Assembly: GCF_031755915.1 (NCBI RefSeq)
Contig: NC_083381.1
Coordinates: 8,382,501 to 8,446,500 of the forward strand
Source of the DNA: Ziziphus jujuba
Taxonomy: Eukaryota > Streptophyta > Magnoliopsida > Rosales > Rhamnaceae
Length of the DNA stretch: 64,000 bases
Reading direction: 5' to 3'
Part shown: in pieces, positions 1 to 10,899 of the stretch
How positions within the stretch are numbered: the stretch's first letter is position 1
How the letters are laid out: every line of letters starts with the position of its first letter
The notes under the pieces: generated by a model
The model's input: the letters and a program-made list of their open reading frames with translations, nothing else
What the model was told of the DNA's origin: nothing
Database searches by the model: none
Program-made: the position numbers and the translations under genes

Positions 1-1048
1 TTGGCCAAGCCAATCAACTCTAATCAAACTTGGTCAAAAATTCAAATTCGGATCGTTTTCTGGGGTCGGGCTATTATAAAAAGTTCGTTTGAAAAATTTA
101 CAACAAACTAGCACAAAACATGTATAATACTTAAATTCAACTCAACGTACATCACCTTGACAAGTAAACCAAAGTACAAGTAAAATAATCATTAAAAAAA
201 AACTTAGATCATACTTCTCGGTATGACCAAAAATATTAATCCAAAACTTTTATTTCAAAACTAGAACTAAGAACAATATACCAAGTAAGATTCAACCCTA
301 TAAAAAATTTACTTATAACATTAGGAAAAATAAACATCTTAAACTTGAATAGACCAAAAGAAAAACCTTGAAAATACAAGATAAAGCTCTATGGTGTAAC
401 CTCATAAAAGCAAATAATTTTTCTTTTGAGAAATCAAACAAATTCTAATCAACAAACAACATTAAAGCTTAAATGTGGTTTACAAAAGAAAAACCAACTA
501 GGATCATAGAAAAATAAATGAATATCAAATTTAAAAACCATTACACTCTCGATTTGAAGAATTCACAAAACTATAATATGGTTTTAAAAGTGACAAGCAA
601 CATTAATACAAAACTAGAATTAAACTTCTAAAATAATACATTTTCTCCAAAGAAAAATTTGGAAGATCCAACAAGAAATTTAAGAGAAAAGTTGGAGTTC
701 TCTCGGTTTTAACATACTATTACAAGAAGACCAAAAATTTGTTTTTAAAATGTTAGATATATATAAATATTGTGTGAATTTGGCATAATCAATAACTCAC
801 TTACAAGCTCATTTGTAGCATTAATGGGCCTGGCTTATTTACTAACTTATGTAGTAGGGCCCTTAGGCATATACTTTCTGTAATACTCCAATTGATCTAT
901 TGGATTGGAGAATCTACCCTCTTTAGAGATCCATTTGACTTATCCATATTACTATTATTATTATTATTATTATAATGTATATTATGAAATTATTATTTTA
1001 GTGTGACTTAAAGTAATGCGTAAGTCATGTGACTTCCACGTGACTTCA
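1..1048. repeat. Left copy of ~1-kb direct repeat found at both window ends
   Basis: Bases 1-1048 match 62969-64000 in the same orientation, with scattered substitutions and a few small indels; for example, about 18 bases near 250-270 are absent from the right copy. The unit holds three things in order: the end of a minus-strand gypsy-type LTR (about 1-78, terminus read as TATAATAGCCC on the minus strand), some 670 bases of AT-rich DNA, and the first ~300 bases of a Ty1/copia LTR from 751. Because both junctions are shared, the two copies come from duplication of an already assembled locus, not from two independent insertions. The repeat reaches both edges of the window, so its full length is unknown. 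Confidence 0.9.
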
Positions 1049-1330
1049 GTTTTTAAAGGCTTAGGTTTTATTGACAGGGCAAGTAAGTGAGAAAATACAT
1101 ATGCCGTATTTCTTTAGGATTTTGAGAGATCACTTCAGATATATAATAAAGGGGTTAGAGAGCAGTATGTCCATTATAGGCACTGCTATTACGTGTTTTC
1201 TGTTTTGCAGATTGCAGATCAAGCTTATCAATGACTGCATTTGGAGGTTAGTGGTTCAACAATCAATTTGTTAAAATTGAAATTAATTATGTGTATTTGA
1301 TTCATATTTATTATTATATTTTTTCCAACA
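751..1330 (+). mobile_element. Ty1/copia-type LTR
   Basis: The segment begins TGTTAGATATATATAAATATTG and ends TTTTCCAACA, so it has the TG...CA ends of an LTR. A tRNA-Met primer site starts two bases after its end, which fixes its 3' border and makes it a 5' LTR on the plus strand. Its length is 580 bp, normal for plant copia elements. An (ATT)n tract lies at about 949-972. The same LTR start recurs at 63703. No polypurine tract or matching 3' LTR was found downstream, so the element is truncated or non-autonomous. Short open frames inside it (for example 1071-1274) have no recognisable domain. Confidence 0.8.
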
Positions 1331-1332
1331 AT

Positions 1333-1345
1333 TGGTATCAGAGCC
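1333..1345 (+). other. Primer-binding site for initiator tRNA-Met
   Basis: TGGTATCAGAGCC is the standard complement of the 3' end of plant initiator methionine tRNA, used to prime minus-strand DNA synthesis in LTR retrotransposons. It lies two bases after the CA end of the LTR at 751-1330, the usual spacing. Confidence 0.9.
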
Positions 1346-2591
1346 ACACACATAATAAAGTTCTATGATCTCTTTATTTTGTTGACTGTATATGTATCGT
1401 CAACCATTGATTTGGATCATATATATGTTCTTTTTTTATTTTATTTTTCCTTTCTCTGATTTATATATACGTATAATGGAAATTATGTTCATTGAAATAA
1501 ATTTGTTTTGGAATTTTTTCATGAAAATGTATTTTTGATAAATCCATGACCTAATTATTTTTAAATGGTATTTTTGTATGGAATGGAATATTTTTAAGCC
1601 CTTATTTTTTGTCTAAAACAAAGCAAAACTATGAAAGCCATTAAAAATCCGTGGGTATACCAAATTGATTGTTCTTTGGTTTTGGGTTGATATTAATGAA
1701 AATTGGACCTGGATTCTGCTTGCCCGCCAACGGTCAATTGGATCCAACTGGAATGGCTGAAAACGACGGCCGAAGAGGCTGTTTTTTCAGTGGGTCAAAA
1801 CCAGGTCGCTCAAACCATTTTCTTAGAACCAGATTGACCCGCAAACCCAGATGGCTTTGGAAGATGACCTAAACAACATGTCATTTGGCAATGCTAACAT
1901 CATCGTGCTAACGTTAGCATGTTGTCAGTCGACGTGTCATTGGTGCTGACTTCAGCATGATGATTGTTGACCTCAGCATGATATGGTTATGTCGACAACC
2001 GTTTATTAAAAGAAGAAAAAAAAACTACTTCTTTATTTATTATTATTTCCTTATTTGTTTATTTATTTATTTTACTTCTTATTTTTATTTATTTATTTTA
2101 ATATCCATTCCAAAATTTTGGTTTAAAATACCTATGATCAAAATTATATATCGTTAGCTTTCCCTGAAGAGGTTTTGTGCCAAATTGATATAATAGTGTG
2201 AAATTTTAGATACTCATCTGTTGTGAGACTTATTTTGTTTACATTATACGTACCAGTGTAATATGTCTTGATATAATAAATGGAGTTTTAGGCTTTTACC
2301 TGTCATAAGATGTACTTTTATCCAGTTTATGGGTGTCAATATAATATTGGCATAGTGGATAAGATGTTTTGGTATTTACCTACTTCATAAAATTGCCTAG
2401 GATGTTTTGGTATTTACCTATTGGCATAATTCTCTCCCACTTATTAACCAAAAACTATACGGATGATTAGGCTACCCTGTCGATGGTTTTATTTACTTTG
2501 TAGGACGCTTAGAATGCAAGTGGAAGGTGATTGAATACGATGAATTATAGATTTTGAGTTGTCCTGTTGGTGACTCGGTTCAATGCATTAG
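1346..2591 (+). other. Non-coding leader after the copia primer site; no gene seen
   Basis: This is the start of the internal region of the copia element at 751, but no Gag or Pol motif can be read in any frame. A patch at about 1885-2000 holds several inverted and direct copies of a TCAGCATGATG/GCTAACATC-like word. A direct repeat (GATGTTTTGGTATTTACCTA) occurs at about 2363 and 2402. The stretch ends where a minus-strand LTR begins at 2592, which probably truncated the copia element. Confidence 0.55.
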
Positions 2592-3125
2592 TGTCAGAAC
2601 CCATCCACGAGTCCTTTCCGGAACTTTAGATAAGCCCTTATCCTAGGAGAAACCCTACCGAACCCTCCTACAGAAAATCTAATAGCATCTCACACTTCTA
2701 AAAGAACTACCTTATTCCTCCCACTTTACTACAACTAATTCCATAATTGGCAGCACTTTGATAACAAAATGTAAAAATATATATGTATGTATATTAGAAA
2801 TAATTTAATAAACAAACAATACCTTTAAATACTCGTATCCGCCCACACCACCACTAAGTACAGTTCTATATACCACAATAAGAATAATAATTATTATTGT
2901 TTTAATGACAGTAATGATAATAATAGTATTAGTACAACTTGTCTAAGGGCCACTATATAACCGTACCTGCCCTATGGCTACCATACCTACTCGAAGGCTA
3001 CCACTTGCCCAAGAGTTATCACATAACCATACCTGCCCAAAGGCTACTACTTACCCAATGGCTATTATACTTGTTCGATAGCTATTGTTCTTGCCTGTAT
3101 GATGTGATACTGGCTCGAAAGCTAC

Positions 3126-3880
3126 CATATGATAATAATGATAATGATAATAATAATAATAATGATAACAATGATAATAATAACAGTAATAAATGATAAT
3201 AACAATAAAACTAATAATGATAATAATAATACTAGAAATGATAATAATAAAAACAAGTAGTAATAATGATAGCAATAATGAATAAATAAATACTAAAAAC
3301 AATAATAATAATAGTAACAATATTAATCACAATACTAATAATAATCAACAGCGTCAATGATAAATAAAAATAATAAAAATAGTGACAATAAAAATAATAA
3401 TAATAAATAATGGAAATAACAATAAAAATAATCATAATAAATAATAATAACAAATACAATAATAATAATAATAATAATAACAATAACGATATCAATAATA
3501 ATGATGATAATAATAATAACAACAATATTAGTAATAGTAATAATAATCACATTAATTAATAATAACAACTACGGGGATAATTGATGACAATTTTAATGGT
3601 AAATAACATTAATAAAAATAATAACAACAATAATAATAACGATAATAATAATAATAACAAATAATAAAAATAATAAATAAATAAATCATAATAAATAGTA
3701 ATAACAAATACAATAACAATAGTAATAACAATAACAATATCAATAATAATAATAATAATAATAGTAATAATAATAATAATAATGATGATAACAATAATAA
3801 TAAATAAACAATAATAATAATAATAATAACAATACTAATAACAACAATAATATTAATAATAATAATAACAATAATGGCAA
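3126..3880. repeat. Long imperfect trinucleotide (AAT/AAC/GAT) tract
   Basis: About 750 bases composed almost entirely of AAT, AAC, GAT and AGT triplets. The bias leaves several frames open on the minus strand (for example 3609-4025), giving strings of Leu/Ile/Tyr with no domain. These are composition artefacts, not genes. A shorter inverted counterpart lies in the solo LTR at about 33110-33415, so the tract belongs to this LTR family and has expanded in this copy. Confidence 0.9.
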
Positions 3881-5239
3881 ATAAAGGTAATATTAGAAAA
3901 TCAATTATGAATAGATAAGATACCATAAAGTAAAATAAAATCTTAAAATTCACAAATACACCCCGAAATATGTACACTCGTATTGGAGGGACATATGATA
4001 CCACATAACAGGCTACAAGATCCATGATATCAATTGTCGCTGGTATCCTGCTACCAGTACAGTGTGGGGTAGTTGTCTAAAATGGTCGTTCGATCACCTG
4101 GACACATAGGCAATATAGTTACGAGGCTAAATTATTCATAGACCGAATTGGATCGTTGCCCCCATACGGTGTGGAATATACAAACATAATATAGTAAATC
4201 TATATATATATATATACACGTGTATATGAAAAATATACTTGATGCACCATACAATATACCAGTGGTGCCAGACAGTATCCGACGTCTCGAGTACTACCTA
4301 ATGAGGAGGTTAAAAAGAGAACCTGCAAACTGTCGCCTTTGCATCCCAATGGCGCCGTTACTAACAACAGTTATCCTGGCCATGGAAGTGGGCGACTGAT
4401 ACTCACTATGTATTATATCTGCCAACCTTCAGATCCATGGCTCCCAAAGGAAGACCCTATATATTTATGCGCTAACAACAGATACATACAGAATACTAGT
4501 ACTGTGTGGTGCATCTAAACTATAATAACCTTGCGCACCAAACTATATACTTGTGGTGGCAGGTGGTGCCCCACGTCCTAATTACCACTATGACGAGGAA
4601 GTTAAAGAGAGAACCTGCAAACGATTGCCTTGGCATTCCAACGGTGCAATCCTATCAACAGTCATCTTGGCCATGAAAAGGGAGGGTTAGCTGGTGCTCA
4701 CCATGCATTATACTTGCCTACCCTCAGATCCATAGCATCCCACAGGATAACCATACAAACTTGAGCACTAATCAACAATATAGTACAGAACATAAGTACT
4801 GTATGGTACAATCAAGTTTGTATATTTTTCTTAAATCCATAAAATTCCATATCTCTTTTAAACCATCAAAATAGGTCTAACAATTTCATAAAATTAGTTT
4901 CCTCCACAATAATTAAATTTCTCGATTATCCCAATACACAATATATTTTATATACTAAAAATTATTTTTTTCCTTAAATCATTGAAACTTATTTATGCAA
5001 AGATTATATTAAGTCATATAAAATTCACATATAATTCACATAAACATATTTTATTATACAAAGTAAATGTAACAATAATTTCAATGAAAAAGAATATATA
5101 TATATATATACACACAAATAACTTCTTCAAACCATATAATGAATATTATACAACAAATATATTTAAAATAATGTAAAATGGCATAATAAAATTAAATAAC
5201 AATTTTCTTAATTTTTGAAACATATGTAATACTTTCTAA

Positions 5240-5590
5240 AATGTTAAATAGTTCAAAATATACATTCACACGCATATACACAAATGTGCAACCTTTTAGC
5301 AATTATATACACACTCACATATATATACACATAAATATTTACACCGACATATATACACAAGTAGGTGTGTATATATATATATATATATATATATGCATAT
5401 ATATATATATATATATATTCATAAATGTATACATAAATATTTACACCTACATATATACACAAGTAGGTATATATATATATATATGTATATGCATATATAA
5501 ATATATTCATAAATATGTATATATATATATATATATATATTTATACATTCACACACATATGTTCAAATACATATATACATTCTTTCAATA
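5240..5590. repeat. (TA)n/(CA)-rich dinucleotide repeat with ~110-bp tandem copies
   Basis: Alternating TA with embedded ACAC patches. A block containing 'ataaatatttacac..acatatatacacaagtagg' occurs at about 5331-5367 and again at 5431-5467, so there is a second-order tandem repeat of about 100 bp. The Tyr/Ile-rich open frames across it are artefacts of the repeat. A related TA-rich tract lies in the solo LTR at about 31600-31760. Confidence 0.85.
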
Positions 5591-5599
5591 AATAAATAA

Positions 5600-6013
5600 G
5601 GAATATTGATAGTCAAGTACCCTGAACTTTATTGACGTTGACACATTACACCCTAAACCTTTTTTCTGGCATTATGCACCCCAAACTTCCTTTTTGCTTG
5701 CGTCATTGATTCTTCCGCTAAAAATACATAACGGAATGATCAGGTGCCTCACACGTGCTTATCAAATGAGGATAGATCAAGTAATTTCACTGTTCTCAAT
5801 TTAGAAATTAGGATTTCATTCGAGGAAAATCCCTTCTCCTTCTTCTTCTTCTTCTTCCTTCCACATACATACCTATTCTCTTTCATTCCTCACCTTTTTC
5901 ACTCTCCATGTGCTCTTTCAAACCTAAAACCTTTCTTTTTCTTTTTCTTCTTCTTCTTCCAAACCATCACTCTCAGTAACACCAACAATCTCAAAGTTGT
6001 AAGGGAATGAAGT

Positions 6014-6045
<32 letters not shown>

Positions 6046-6633
6046 CTCTATCTCTATCCTCTTTTTTTTTTTTTGGCGTACTCTCTCTTTCTCTATAACT
6101 CTCTATGTCTCTCTCTCTCTCTCTCTTCTCTTTTTTTGTGTACTCTCTCTCTCTCTCTCTCTCCCTCTCTCTTCTCTTTTTCTATCCTTTTTTTTATGTA
6201 CTCTTGTTTTATCTGTAAATCTCTCTGTTTTTCTTTTTCTCTCTCCTCTTTCTCTACCTCTGTTCTTTTTTTTTGTACTTTCTCTTTCTCTGTAACAATC
6301 TTTGTCTATTTTCTCTCTCTCTAGCTGATATTTTAGGAAATCAAAACTCCATTTTAGCAATGGATCGAAGCTTTTTTTGGCCCTTTTTTTCCTTCAATTT
6401 TTTTCCTCCATGTTTCCTAAGTTCCAAACAGAGCTTAAAAGTTATAAAATTACCTGATCTACCCTCGTTTGATGAGCACGTGTGAGGCACCTGGTTATTC
6501 CATTATGCATTTTTAACAGAAGAACCAATGGTGCAAGCAAAAAAGAAGTTTGGGGTGCAAAATGCTAGAAAAAAAAATTAGTGTGTAATGTGTCAACCTC
6601 GTTAAAGTTTAAGGTGTTTGACTGCAATATCCT
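5600..6633. mobile_element. Mutator-like non-autonomous element with ~165-bp inverted ends
   Basis: The left end (GGAATATTGATAGTCAAGTA...) and the reverse complement of the right end (GGATATTGCAGTCAAACACC...) match over about 165 bases, down to a shared GGTGCCTCACACGTGCT. A 9-base AATAAATAA flanks both sides (5591-5599 and 6634-6642). Long inverted ends plus a 9-bp target duplication fit Mutator-like elements, although the duplicated sequence is low complexity. No transposase is encoded. The interior, about 5840-6320, is strongly pyrimidine-rich on the plus strand, with several (CT)n runs. The element sits inside the minus-strand LTR that starts at 2592. Confidence 0.75.
6015..6175. repeat. 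(CT)n microsatellites inside the Mutator-like element
   Basis: Several runs of CT broken by T-runs at about 6015-6038, 6109-6126 and 6145-6172. They produce Ser/Leu-rich open frames on one strand and Arg/Glu-rich ones on the other, which are not genes. Confidence 0.9.
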
Positions 6634-6708
6634 AATAAATAAATGTATACACATATTTACATATTCACAAAATGTATATATATCAACCTAACACATATCA
6701 ACAGTGTA

Positions 6709-6711
<3 letters not shown>

Positions 6712-6764
<53 letters not shown>
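6712..6764. repeat. (AC)n microsatellite
   Basis: About 26 uninterrupted AC units. It lies in the minus-strand LTR, right of the Mutator-like insertion. Confidence 0.95.
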
Positions 6765-6767
<3 letters not shown>

Positions 6768-6965
6768 GAAACGTATATATTTACAAACATACACATGTAT
6801 ATGCATACATAAACTGGTATATATACACAATCTAACTCAATTTTTTCAAATTTTCACATTTATTACAATAATTTATTCAAAAATGGTGATTTTTCAAATA
6901 CACCACCATAATTGGCAAATAGATATCAATACAAAGCTAAAGAGATGAGGAACACATTCTAACCT

Positions 6966-7190
6966 GCATTGGGCTCAACTCGATTGGCGGTGGTTGGAAA
7001 ATGGTTGGAAAGTTTCGGCTGAAGTTCAACTTGTTATATGGTATTTTTGGACAACATGTGTAAAATATGGAACTAAAGGAACTAGCTGATGCATGCCATG
7101 TGTTAGCATGAGAACCACTCCCATGAGTGCATATTGGCACCAAGAAAGATCTTTATAGGGTAACTTGGTTATGTGCAGAAAGGGAAAGAG

Positions 7191-7238
<48 letters not shown>

Positions 7239-7739
7239 GGACAGAGAGGGAGGATCGACAACCCTTGAAACACCCATCTTTGGCCACCTCCTTGTTGAAC
7301 GTGTTGCCCTACCATGAAGCCTGCCTCGAACCCAACCAGCTGGCCACAAATCATAGCGTGATCATTGACGATGCATCGAGATTGAGCAATTTTTTACGGC
7401 AGCAAATGTTGGCTTTCTAGGTTGATTTCACCCATTTCCGGTCACCATCTTCCTCATCGCCACAACCACCCTCTTAACCACCCCAAAACTGACCTACCCC
7501 CAAAAGTTTAGGGCCAATGGACAGCCTAATGGCAAAATCGGAGGCTTTTTCCTACAATGGTGACACTACCTTATTCTGCCATTTTTTACCATCTTAAACC
7601 CAAATCTGAGGTCCATTTGGCAAATTTGAGCTAGTTTATGAGATCGGGGAACATTATGTTGGTCGGGTCTCTTCGGCAAGATTTCGAGCATCATCGGCCT
7701 AATCTTTAATAGGTAAGATGCAATTCGTGACTCTTGTAC
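6966..7739. other. Unassigned, probably the upstream part of the minus-strand LTR
   Basis: This stretch follows on from the LTR that begins at 2592 and is comparatively GC-rich, but it does not align by eye with the solo LTR at 30297. It contains a (GA)n tract at 7192-7229, which gives spurious Ser/Leu and Arg/Glu frames. No TG-type LTR terminus was found before the Cassandra fragment at 7740. Confidence 0.4.
7192..7229. repeat. (GA)n microsatellite
   Basis: About 17 GA units with one break. The purine-rich patch extends to about 7252. Confidence 0.95.
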
Positions 7740-7885
7740 GATGATGATCAGTGTGGGCAGATACAAAAATCACTAGCAGGCTACCTACTATTCAATCCTA
7801 TACCATTTGGCTATTGAAAAGGGGATGGTTCATATATAATGATAACCACTCTCATAACGCCAAGGCCTTTTTAAAGTGGTTAAAT
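7740..7885 (+). mobile_element. Cassandra TRIM LTR fragment
   Basis: The plus strand reads a degraded 'gatgatcagtgtgggcag', followed by 'aggctacctactattcaatcc', 'ggggatggttcatatataatgataaccactctcataacgccaaggcc' and 'ttaaagtggtt'. These words occur in the same order in the complete Cassandra LTRs at 44770 and 45155. The fragment stops just before the 5S-derived part. It lies at the junction between the minus-strand LTR and the plus-strand gypsy LTR. Confidence 0.75.
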
Positions 7886-9121
7886 GATTGACAGGTATTT
7901 TGAATTATTAGCATTAGTCACCCTCATCTTAGCTATAGGATGGTAAGTTATTAGCATCGACACCTTGGGATACCAAAGTGTCCAATTGCAAGAATCTCTT
8001 CCTATCTATTTTTATCATAGGGTATTTGGAATGCCAAGTGCCATGTAATATCACTCAATATATAATGTGGTGCATCAAGTATGCACCTGGTATGTGTTTT
8101 AAAATGTTTTTCATATAAATATTTAATTTATATTTTTAATAATTTAATTAATCATTATTAATTTATTTAATTATTTTAAATATATATATTTAATATATTA
8201 TATTAACATTTTGATCTTAATTTTACTAATTTAAAATAATATTTTTGGGAAATTTGTTTAAATGATATTATATTTCATTTAAATTAAATTTTCTTTTAAT
8301 TTATGGTATTTTATTTTACTTTATTTTCCAAAATGATATTGAAATATTCGAGGATACAAAATTATGGGTTTTGTGAAAATAATTTTTAAGCGGGGCAACG
8401 TTTCAAATTGATCGAATTAGTAAGGTTCTAAGAGAAAATCATTTTTTTTAAATATGTATTTAAATTTCTTAAATTACATTTACTATTATTGTTATCACTA
8501 ATAATATTGCCATCATTAATTTTTTTATTCCTATTTATTTATTTGTTTGTTATTATCATTACCATTATATACAAAATATTTTTTTTTATATCAATATAGG
8601 TACCATTTACCCAAATGATTAGCATCTCATTAGTTTTCCTTATTTTTTAAACTCGTTGCCCCTAGATTCAGGTACTTAGCAGATTGACCACCAGGCTGCG
8701 CATCTTTTTTTATTGCCTCCTTTCGTAGCTGTAATCAAGTAGGAACTCTCCTTTCTATCCCTCTAGATTATTATTGCTTCTCCTGTTTCTATCCTACCTA
8801 TGTTTCTTTAAATAAATTTTACATTGCCTTGATACTAAACTATGGACCAAGTGTTTTGTATAACTATTTTGGTTTATTATTAATCATTTTTGCACTGTGT
8901 TCCTTTATTTTTGAAGTGCTACAATCTTATAAATTTTTTTAGTAAGGGGATAGTAATAAGGCGGTTGTAATTTTTAAAGTGTATTTTCTGTGAAGGAAAA
9001 TTTTTAGGAAAACCCAATCCCAGCGAGATGCTACTCGATATTCTAATGAATTTCCAGTAGGGTCTTCCCTAGTCAAGATTAGTCTAAGGTTTCAGTAGGG
9101 AATAATGGGAGGGTCTTAACA
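7886..9121 (+). mobile_element. Ty3/gypsy 5' LTR, left end missing
   Basis: The segment ends GGGAGGGTCTTAACA, directly before a tRNA-Met-type primer site, so its 3' border is firm. Part of it matches the solo LTR at 30297-33946: 'ggtgcatcaagtatgcacc' near 8070 corresponds to 'ggtgcatcaagtgtattttt' near 32811, and 'ttgggataccaaagtg...caattgcaag' near 7965 to 'ttcgggacaccaagatg...gattgcaag' near 32697. The final ~120 bases match the plus-strand end of that LTR. The 5' start is lost at the Cassandra fragment. A splice-like or transcript role cannot be judged. Confidence 0.7.
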
Positions 9122-9125
9122 ATTT

Positions 9126-9138
9126 TGGTATTAGAGCT
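9126..9138 (+). other. Primer-binding site of the gypsy element
   Basis: TTGGTATTAGAGC differs from the consensus TGGTATCAGAGC by one C-to-T change, as expected from decay. It lies four bases after the LTR end at 9121. Confidence 0.75.
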
Positions 9139-9399
9139 CTAGGTTCTCATATTTCTAGGGGACTGTGCATTATTGTGCATCCCATCTTTCAATTATCTTC
9201 TTTATCAAACATTGTTAAAATTTTTTTTTCTAAATCTCTATTTTTTTTTTCTCTAGAATCTACCGTGATGCCCTAACAAAGTAGATATGACTCTCGAGAG
9301 TACTCAATTGAGAGTTCTGGAGGTAGGTCGATCTTCAAAAATCTTGTCATGCAGTTGACTCGAGCACTAAGGATTAGTAATGCTACGGGGTACACTCTG

Positions 9400-10760
9400 G
9401 ACTAGGTAAGGCGCTTACAAGCTGTAAACTTTGGTAGAACTGAAAGTCTAGCAATGACTATAGCATGGTTGGCTAACATGGAGAAAATCCTAAATAAAGG
9501 GATGCAATGTCTTGACGAGGACCGAGTCAGGATAGTAGGCTTCATGCTAGAAAAAGATGTCAAAAAATGGTGGAGAACAGAAAAGACAAGGAGACATCAT
9601 ACTTAGGTGAAATTTCAAAATGTGTTTACCACAAGTATTGCCCTCCTACTTTCCATGAATTGAGAAGGAGAGAATTCGAGGAGCTGCACCAAAGAAAAAT
9701 GACAGCTTCGGAGTATGAAATAAAATTCCTGAAGTTGTCTAAGTATTGTAAACCCCTGATTACGAATGATGAAATTAAAAGACAAGATTTGTGGATGGCT
9801 TGAACGAGAACATAGCATTGAGTGTTTTTGGAGTTGTGCATCCAACCTATCAGTCTGTGAGAGACACAACATTTAAAGTTGCAAGGTAGATTCTTATGTG
9901 CAAATCACGGCACAGGTCATGCAAAGGTACTTAATTAGGGGCCCCTAAATAAGGGCCATTTAAGAGGAGCCATAGCTTGAGATCCTTTGATCCTCTGGCA
10001 ATAGAGGATAGGGTAATGGTAGATCATGTCCTAAAGTTAGCTCAATGTGGAGAGATCATTGTTTTCCACAAGCAGCATGACATTCGGTGAATAGTCATAC
10101 TAGCCCCTACTAGAAGTCTAACCTTGGAGGCAATTCTAGACCAACTTATAGAATTTATGGCAAGTGCATGGTAGGCCATTTGTGTAGGACAACGTATGCT
10201 TCCAATGCGAGCAGTCAAGCCATATGAAAAGGGATTATCCTTATCTACCTAACAGTATTGGGGTATTGGGATCGGGCTAACAAACTCAACAAGTTAGGGT
10301 TATAAGGGTTAGAATTCACAAGCAAACCAAGCTACAGATGGCTTGTCCAGATCAATGCAGCAATCTACATGACCTAGTAGAGGTAGAGGATGGAGACCAC
10401 AACCACTGGATCTAGGTCGAATGTTCACTATGATGTAGGAAGAAACCTTAGCTACACTCGATGTGGTAACAACCACTTTGAATAGTTTTGGTAATGATGC
10501 ACTTGTTCAATAGACCCGGAGGCTTCACATCCCTTTGTCTTGGGAGATTTGTTACCCGAGTTGGGATAACTCCAATCCCATTAAGTTGTAAGTTAGAAAT
10601 TGCTACCCTTGCAGGAGAATTATTTTAGCCTATAGCTAAATGCTCAAAGAATGTCTTTTCTGCATTGAGGACCATGTGATGGAAGCAGATATAATCCTAT
10701 TGGATCTTTATGGGTTAGACATAATCCTAGGCATGGATTCGATTTATGGGTTATGAGAAA
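9400..10760 (+). pseudogene. gypsy Gag and protease, decayed
   Basis: Gag is recognisable from 9480-9560 (a frame reading LDEDRVRIVGFMLEKDVKKWW) and, after a frameshift, at 9567-9803, where YHKYCPPTFHELRRREFEEL and MTASEYEIKFLKLSKYC are typical of the retrotransposon Gag domain. A zinc knuckle is visible at 10197-10242 (CFQCEQSSHMKRDYP), with the last cysteine changed to tyrosine. The protease region, about 10540-10760, keeps a trace of its C-terminal part (VMEADIILLDLYGLDIILGMD). Several stops and frameshifts rule out a functional Gag-protease. Confidence 0.8.
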
Positions 10761-10899
10761 GAAGTTACATTTAGGCTACCAAACATACCAATGGCACTGT
10801 TTCACAGAAAGTGCAGAAGATCCTCACCAGGTCTAATCTCTACACTTACTACTGAACGTTTACTAAAAAGGGTTGTGAAGGGTATTTTACACATGTGAT

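Larger units (their letters stand above)
2592..6965 (-). mobile_element. Long complex gypsy-type LTR, minus strand, interrupted
   Basis: On the plus strand this begins TGTCAGAACCCATCC, the reverse complement of a GGG..CTAACA LTR end. Much of it is the inverted counterpart of the solo LTR at 30297-33946. Blocks shared in reverse include the 'gcaccatacaatataccagtgg' stretch near 4250 (against about 32160), the trinucleotide-rich tract near 3126-3880 (against 33110-33415), the 'aagggccactatataaccgtacc' block near 2945 (against 33415-33490), and 6850-6960 (against about 31340-31450). It also carries an internal repeat of about 350 bp (4240-4510 and 4540-4810). The Mutator-like element at 5600-6633 is inserted in it. 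The far border on the minus strand is not clear. Confidence 0.7.

Noticed and set aside
1669..1872. 67-residue open frame in the copia leader
   Set aside because: No match to Gag or any known domain; it is short and lies in non-coding leader DNA.
3051..4025. Long minus-strand open frames rich in Leu, Ile and Tyr
   Set aside because: They arise from the AAT/AAC/GAT triplet tract. No domain, no codon pattern beyond the repeat, and several overlapping frames are open at once.
5241..5591. Open frames rich in Tyr, Ile and His on both strands
   Set aside because: Products of TA/CA dinucleotide repeats. Both strands are open, as expected of simple repeats.
6007..6360. Ser/Leu-rich and Arg/Glu-rich frames on opposite strands
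   Set aside because: Translation of (CT)n/(GA)n runs inside a Mutator-like element.
7026..7420. Open frames on both strands around the (GA)n tract
   Set aside because: Composition artefact of the repeat within LTR-derived DNA. No domain and no start context.
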